From positions 62,001-126,000 of the forward strand of contig CAVZTA010000006.1 of the NCBI GenBank assembly GCA_963778025.1: a stretch of 64,000 nucleotides of DNA, in the 5' to 3' direction. Both the position numbers and the translations under genes were made by a program. The stretch is from CAVZTA01 sp963778025. GTDB lineage: Bacteria; Chloroflexota; Limnocylindria; Limnocylindrales; CSP1-4. This document shows, one piece after another, positions 59,155 through 64,000 of the stretch (position 1 is the first letter of the stretch; each line of letters opens with the position of its first letter). The notes beneath the pieces were generated by a model. The model saw nothing but the letters and a program-made list of their open reading frames with translations. It ran no database searches and had not been told where the DNA came from.

Positions 59155-60368
59155 AGATCGGCCTCGTCTCGCCCTACATCTACCCGATGCCCGGCGGCGT
59201 GACGCAGCACGTCGGCTACCTGTACGAGAACCTCCGTCTGCGCGGGCACGACGTCCGGATCATCACCTCATCGCACGGCCTCCAGCGGTCGAGCGAGGGC
59301 GACGTCATCCGGATCGGCAAGGGCTTCTCGGTGCCCACCAACGGCAGCGTGGGCACGTTGACGGTCAGTCACCGATTCCTCGGCCAGGTCCGCGACGTCC
59401 TGGATCGCGAGCGGTTCGACCTGCTCCACTTCCACGAGCCGTTCGTGCCCTTCCTCTCGCTCGCGGTGCTGCGCGAGTCCCAGAGCGTGAACGTCGCCAC
59501 CTTCCATGCCTACGCCGGCTTCTCGCCGTCGTACGAGCTGGGCAGCCGGATGCTGCGCGGGTATGCGGCTCGGCTCCACGGCCGGATCGCCGTCTCGGCC
59601 GCCGCGCGCCACTTCATCGACCGCTACTTCCCGGGCGACTACAAGGTCATCCCGAACGGCGTCGACCTGGAGCGGTTCGCCCGGGCGGTGCCGGTCGCGC
59701 GCTGGCAGGACGGGACGCAGAACATCCTGTTCGTCGGGCGGTTCGAGCCCCGCAAGGGCGTCCTCGACCTGCTCAAGGCCTACCGGATCCTGCGCAAGAC
59801 CGGCTGCGACTGCCGTCTCCTCCTCGCCGGCACGGGCCCGCAGGAGCGTGAGGCGCGGCGGTACGTGATGACCCGTCGCCTGAGCGGCGTGGAGTTCCTG
59901 GGCCGCGTCACCGACGCCGAGCGTGACCAGCTCTTCCGCACGGCGACCGTCTACGTCTCGCCCGCGACCGGCCGGGAGAGCTTCGGCATCGTGCTCCTCG
60001 AGGCGATGGCCGCCGGTGCACCGATCGTCGCCTCGGACATCCACGGCTACAAGGGCGTCGTCCGGCGCGACCGCGAGGCCCTGCTGGTGCAGCCGCGCTC
60101 GGCGAAGCACATCGCCGCGGCCACCGGCCTGCTGCTGCGGGATCCGCACCTCCGGGCGCAGATGTCGGCCGCCGGCCGCCAGCGCGCGCAGGAGTTCAGC
60201 TGGCCGCGCGTGACCGCGAAGGTCGACGACTACTACGGGTTCGTCATCCGCCGGCTCGCCGCGCAGGGGACGCTCCCGGCGCACTTCACGGCGCCGGTCC
60301 CGCCGTCGCCCCGCGGTGCCGGCGTGCCGCTCGAGCTCCAGCTGCCGCTGCTCACCACGCGCCGCTGA
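59151..60368 (+). CDS. GT4 glycosyltransferase, PimA-like phosphatidylinositol mannosyltransferase
   Basis: 405 residues. Matches the PimA pattern throughout: MKIGLVSPYIYPMPGGVTQH, VGYLYENLRLRGHDVRIITS, IRIGKGFSVPTNGSVGTLTV, FDLLHFHEPFVPFLSLAVLR, GRIAVSAAARHFIDRYFPGD, VIPNGVDLERFA, LFVGRFEPRKGVLDLLKAYR and GRESFGIVLLEAMAAGAPIV (GT4 EX7E). PimA transfers mannose from GDP-mannose to phosphatidylinositol on the inner membrane face. Start ATG 59151 overlaps the PHP stop. Operon context with ino1, PIP synthase and PatA-like genes supports the role; donor sugar is inferred. Confidence 0.85.
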   Translation: MKIGLVSPYIYPMPGGVTQHVGYLYENLRLRGHDVRIITSSHGLQRSSEGDVIRIGKGFSVPTNGSVGTLTVSHRFLGQVRDVLDRERFDLLHFHEPFVPFLSLAVLRESQSVNVATFHAYAGFSPSYELGSRMLRGYAARLHGRIAVSAAARHFIDRYFPGDYKVIPNGVDLERFARAVPVARWQDGTQNILFVGRFEPRKGVLDLLKAYRILRKTGCDCRLLLAGTGPQEREARRYVMTRRLSGVEFLGRVTDAERDQLFRTATVYVSPATGRESFGIVLLEAMAAGAPIVASDIHGYKGVVRRDREALLVQPRSAKHIAAATGLLLRDPHLRAQMSAAGRQRAQEFSWPRVTAKVDDYYGFVIRRLAAQGTLPAHFTAPVPPSPRGAGVPLELQLPLLTTRR

Positions 60369-60386
60369 ACCGGCGGCGTCCGGCCG

Positions 60387-63300
60387 CTACGCCTCCCCGC
60401 CCACGAACCCGGTCGGCGGCTCGCGACGTCGCTCCTCGGCGGCTCGTTCGGCCAGCGCGATCCGCCAGACCCAGGCGGCATAGGCCACCACGAGCACGGC
60501 GATGAGCACCGACAGGCCGAGGATCGGCAGGCGCGGATCGGCCAGCGAGATCGTCCCCGAGCGGTCGACCGTGCTCACCGGGAACTGGAACGGGTACAGG
60601 TAGGTCGGCAGCAACCCCTGGTAGGCGTTGACGATCGTCGATGGCAGCGGCAGCGCCGAGATGTTCGGGTAGAGGACCACGAACCAGCCGGCGATGGCGG
60701 CCATCAGCCCGATCACGAACCGCCGGCTGTCGCGCGCCGTCACGATCGGCAATGCCACGAGCAGCATCGGGATGCCGACCATGACCGCCGCCGCCTCGGG
60801 GACGAGACCGGGCATCGAGATGAGGGCCGTGTCCCCGGGCAGCTGGCGGACGACGAACAACAGCGCCCCGCCGATGCCCGCCACCGCGATGAGCGGGAAC
60901 AGGTCGCGCAGCTCGGTGGGCCGGCCGTCGGGCCTCGGTCTCGAGAGGCGCAGCAGCAGCCAGACCAGCAGGACGCCCATCCCGAGGCCCACGACCACGA
61001 TGCCCGCCGCGGCCGGTGTCACCTCGAGGTTCCCGGGATTGCCCACGCACGCCTGCGACCCCGGATTCACCCGCTCGACGCCCACGAAGCCGCACAGCGG
61101 CGCCTTGGCGATCCACAGGATGACCGGCCCGAGCAGCGTCACCGCGGCCGCGATCCGCGCCACGAGCCAGGTGCGTCTGGACGCCCCGTTCCAGAGCTCG
61201 GCGATGAAATACCCGAGCGCCATCAGGATGAACGGCAGGCTCGTGTAGTAGTGGTACTGGAACGCCGCCCGGTCGATCCGTGCCCAGGACACCCACTGGC
61301 ACAGGAAGCCCACGACGATCAGCGCGAGACCCAGGCTCCGCCGCTTGAAGCCCCACCACGCGGCGGCGACCATGGCCGGGATCCCGAGCCACCAGATGAC
61401 GATGTTCCCGGCGTCGTAGATCGAGGCCGCGGTGCCGTTCGCGAAGCCGCCCTGATAGAACCAGACGGGCTTCAGGTCGAGCGGCCACGCCCACCACGGC
61501 GAGGAGGCCGCGTGCGGCTCGCTCAGGGTGTTGTGGTAGTTGTACATGCGCTGGGTGAGCTCGATGAGCGTCTCGGTCGCGGGGCCGGTGTGGCTGGCCA
61601 CGGGGAAGCCCTCGACGATCGCCTTGTTGTCGACGAACCCCCACGGGATGTACGAGATCACGTAGACCAGGACGGGCAGCGCGACGAGGCAGACGAGCAC
61701 GAAGCCGGCCGGCAGGCCCAGCCCCCAGCCGATGCGCAACCAGCCCTCGGCGGCCGGCGCCGCGGGCTCCGTCAGCCTGACGGGGTCGTCCGCATCGGGT
61801 GGCGGTGCCAGGGGGCCGAACCCGAGGCGCCCGGCGAGCGAGAACGTGCCCGCCACCGCGAACGACGCGACGATCGCGGCGAACGCCACATGGAGCGGCG
61901 TGAAGGTGAGCGGGCCGACCGTGTAGCCGGTCATCGCGCGCCCCGTCGCGATGGCCGCGAGCGCGAGGATGATGCCGACGGCACCCGGCGCGGCGATGGC
62001 GAACCGGACCTCGTCCATGGACCAGGCGATGGGCCGCAGCACGCAGATGGCGGCCCCGGCGAGGGTCAGCCCGATCATCAGGAACATGAACGTGAGGTTG
62101 CCGGCGCCCTGCCCCTCGGGGACGCTGATGGCCATCCAGCCCAGGAGCGTCGTCGCGCCCACGAGCCCGAGGATGAGGATCACCCGGCCGAGCGCGCTGC
62201 GACCGAGATACAGGATGCCCAGGGCGCCGATGGCGTAGGCCGCGACCCACTTCGAGGCGAGCGCGAGGCCGAGCAGCACGCCGATCACCGGCAGCAACGC
62301 CCAGAACGCGTGGCGGTGCCGGATGGCGCCCGTCCAGAGCGCGGCGAACAGCAGGTACGCGGCGATGATGAACACGCCGACGTACACGTCGTTCATGCCG
62401 ATCCGGCTCTGGACGAACTCCATGCCGTCGAACAGCGCGAGGAACCCGACCGCGATGGCGACCGCCCGCCGGCGGAAGAGGATCCGGCCGAGCAGGTAGA
62501 GCAGCGCGACCGTCACGACGCCCGCGATGACGCCCGGCAGCCGCCAGGCGAAGGCGTAATGGCCCATGTCGAGGGAGGCCGCCGTACCGTCGGGTGAGAA
62601 GGCCAGGACCGCGTTGCGGTCGGAGCTCGGGTAGTCGGGCGAGGTGTCGAGCGCCCAGGCGGAGGGAGCGAAGGGCAGCTTGTGGTCGGCGAACACGACG
62701 TTCGCGTGCGGCTCGACGACGTAGACGGTGCTGGTGCGGCCATCGGGCGTGACGCCCAGGACGTGGATGAGCTCGGTGGCCGGGTCGTAGACGATCCGGT
62801 CGACGGCGCCGGGCATCCGGATCGGGTCCGTCCGGAGATGCGGACCGTCCTTCGCCGCGTCACCGGTGACGTCGATGCGGGCGAGGATCGGCTGGCCGTC
62901 CGCGTTCTCGGCGGTGACGTACAGCTGTGAGCCGTTCTCGATGCCGGTGATGAGCGCCGCACCGGTCGCATGGTCGACGGGGATGGTCGCCGCTGCGTCG
63001 CCGCCCGGCGTCACGAATGTCACGCCATCGTCGCCCGTGACCGCCATGCGGCCCACCTGCTCGATCGCGAGGCCCTCGAGCGTGTTGTCGTCGATCGCGT
63101 CCTGGACGGCTTTCTTCGTGTCCTCGTCGAGGTTCCCGACCAGCACGGTCCGGCTGTCGCCGCCCTCGTCGAGCCGCGCCTGGAGCGTGTCGACGTCCGC
63201 GCCGACCAGCCCCGCCAGCGTGGCCAGGGTGGTGGCCGGGTCGGTGAGCGCGGCACGATCGACGACCACGGCATCGCCCCGGCCGGCCGGCACCGCACTG

Positions 63301-64000
63301 TTCGCGCCCGGCACGGAGCCACGGCCGACGATGGCGCCGGTCGCGTCGTCGACGTTGACGATGCGGTCGTCGTCGAGCACCGCGAGCACGGTCCCGCCGT
63401 CCTCGAACGCGGCGAGCTCCCGGACCCCGCCGTCGAGCGTGGCGAGCTCCTCGGGCCCTGGCTGTTCGGCCGGATCGCCGCCCCGCACGGCGTCCAGGCC
63501 GGCGAGGTCGAGCGTCAGCAGCTCCCCGCTGTCGGTCCCGATGACCAGCAGGTGCGACTCCGGATCGACCGCCACGGCCGAGGCGCCCGGGACGTCGGAC
63601 CGCGACACGACCTTGCGCGTGTCCAGGTCGTAGCCGATGACCTCGTCGCCGGTCGCGATCCACAGCTTGTCGCCGCCCCAGCCACCGGGCAGGAACTGGT
63701 CGGGATAGCGGCGCTCGACCGTCGAATCGCGGACCGGCACGTCCAGCTCGCTGGTCTCCGCGACGTCGTGCCCGGCGAACGCGACGATGCCCGCCGCCAT
63801 CGCGTACTTCGCGAGGTGCGGGTGCGTCCACTCGTAGATCTCCTTGCTGATGCCGTAGCGCCAGAGCTGCAGGAACTCGGTGGCCGTCCGCGCGTGATAG
63901 ACCTCGTCGAAGTGCATCTGGACCGGCTCTTCGAGGCGGAAGGAGCGGAGCAGCAGCGAGGCGACGACGAGCACGGCGAGGAGCCACAGGTCGAGGCGGT
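60387..64000 (-). CDS. PMT/GT39-family membrane mannosyltransferase with large loop insert, 5' end beyond window
   Basis: At least 1200 residues; the frame is open through the right edge (upstream codons read RLDLWLLAVLVV). GT-C features: DE motif in MHFDEVYHARTATEFLQLW, EWTHPHLAKYAMAAGIVAFA, then after the insert AWRLPGVIAGVVTVALLYLL, FDGMEFVQSRIGMNDVYVGV and QYHYYTSLPFILMALGYFI. Between about residues 75 and 455 lies a roughly 380-residue beta-rich segment (KLWIATGDEVIGYDLDTRKV, HLLVIGTDSGELLTLDLAGL, RIVNVDDATGAIVG) resembling propeller blades. Probably transfers mannose from a polyprenyl carrier to a secreted acceptor. Convergent with pimA. Confidence 0.83.
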   Translation of the reverse strand, partial: RLDLWLLAVLVVASLLLRSFRLEEPVQMHFDEVYHARTATEFLQLWRYGISKEIYEWTHPHLAKYAMAAGIVAFAGHDVAETSELDVPVRDSTVERRYPDQFLPGGWGGDKLWIATGDEVIGYDLDTRKVVSRSDVPGASAVAVDPESHLLVIGTDSGELLTLDLAGLDAVRGGDPAEQPGPEELATLDGGVRELAAFEDGGTVLAVLDDDRIVNVDDATGAIVGRGSVPGANSAVPAGRGDAVVVDRAALTDPATTLATLAGLVGADVDTLQARLDEGGDSRTVLVGNLDEDTKKAVQDAIDDNTLEGLAIEQVGRMAVTGDDGVTFVTPGGDAAATIPVDHATGAALITGIENGSQLYVTAENADGQPILARIDVTGDAAKDGPHLRTDPIRMPGAVDRIVYDPATELIHVLGVTPDGRTSTVYVVEPHANVVFADHKLPFAPSAWALDTSPDYPSSDRNAVLAFSPDGTAASLDMGHYAFAWRLPGVIAGVVTVALLYLLGRILFRRRAVAIAVGFLALFDGMEFVQSRIGMNDVYVGVFIIAAYLLFAALWTGAIRHRHAFWALLPVIGVLLGLALASKWVAAYAIGALGILYLGRSALGRVILILGLVGATTLLGWMAISVPEGQGAGNLTFMFLMIGLTLAGAAICVLRPIAWSMDEVRFAIAAPGAVGIILALAAIATGRAMTGYTVGPLTFTPLHVAFAAIVASFAVAGTFSLAGRLGFGPLAPPPDADDPVRLTEPAAPAAEGWLRIGWGLGLPAGFVLVCLVALPVLVYVISYIPWGFVDNKAIVEGFPVASHTGPATETLIELTQRMYNYHNTLSEPHAASSPWWAWPLDLKPVWFYQGGFANGTAASIYDAGNIVIWWLGIPAMVAAAWWGFKRRSLGLALIVVGFLCQWVSWARIDRAAFQYHYYTSLPFILMALGYFIAELWNGASRRTWLVARIAAAVTLLGPVILWIAKAPLCGFVGVERVNPGSQACVGNPGNLEVTPAAAGIVVVGLGMGVLLVWLLLRLSRPRPDGRPTELRDLFPLIAVAGIGGALLFVVRQLPGDTALISMPGLVPEAAAVMVGIPMLLVALPIVTARDSRRFVIGLMAAIAGWFVVLYPNISALPLPSTIVNAYQGLLPTYLYPFQFPVSTVDRSGTISLADPRLPILGLSVLIAVLVVAYAAWVWRIALAERAAEERRREPPTGFVGGEA

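Overview
The window is about 70% GC, densely packed and free of rRNA, tRNA, CRISPR or transposase genes that I can recognise. Gene content suggests a bacterium near Chloroflexota (possibly Limnocylindria/Ellin6529-like), or a lineage sharing traits with Actinobacteria: an HspR/HAIR heat-shock circuit, KimA plus a TrkA pair, inositol-phosphate synthase, and a phosphatidylinositol/PimA-type cluster. This placement is inference from gene content only. Many genes carry single-base frameshifts, and a good share of them sit at or near GATC. I read these mostly as uncorrected long-read errors, so several genes are annotated across the shift.

Layout. 1-9.4 kb is a potassium and stress block: a truncated KdpD-like kinase, a KimA-type K+ importer, a KdpE-like regulator with a second KdpD-like kinase, a second KimA, UspA and two TrkA/RCK proteins. 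9.7-17.5 kb is a protein-quality block: a HAIR operator/promoter, hsp20, hspR, lon, a small ORF, dnaJ (frameshifted) and clpB. 17.5-26.9 kb is mixed metabolism: a CoA-type NUDIX hydrolase, a YeiH-like exporter, a cupin, a membrane protein, purH, glpX, a tiny membrane peptide, a decayed peptidase E, folK, an unrecognised two-part protein, and a MidA/NDUFAF7-like methyltransferase just before the complex I operon.

27.4-42.4 kb is a nuo operon in the order A-B-C-D-H-I/E-F-G-like-J-K-L-M-N. Its membrane and Q-module genes are ordinary, but the electron-input module is strongly remodelled. NuoI has one cluster motif and is fused to a truncated NuoE domain. NuoF has lost the acidic NADH-site loop and one N3 cysteine. 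NuoG is replaced by a chimera of a 2Fe-2S domain, a GltD-like FAD/NAD(P) module and three ferredoxin motifs, the last of which looks like the missing half of NuoI. This is the most interesting system in the window.

42.4-53.7 kb, mostly minus strand: OtsB, a Pro/Ser-rich membrane protein with a coding minisatellite, a sortase-like protein lacking the usual Cys (plus strand), a CorA-like transporter, a DHA2 MFS pump, a DUF4241-like lipoprotein, a YbhN-type membrane protein, a coiled-coil protein, an HdeD-type protein and a large LuxR/LAL regulator. 53.8-60.4 kb on the plus strand is a tightly overlapping operon: ArsR regulator, CDP-alcohol phosphatidyltransferase, inositol-3-phosphate synthase, two PatA/HtrB-like acyltransferases, a PHP phosphoesterase and a PimA-like mannosyltransferase. 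Together these look like a phosphatidylinositol-mannoside-type glycolipid pathway. The window ends inside a PMT/GT39 mannosyltransferase with a large beta-rich insert.
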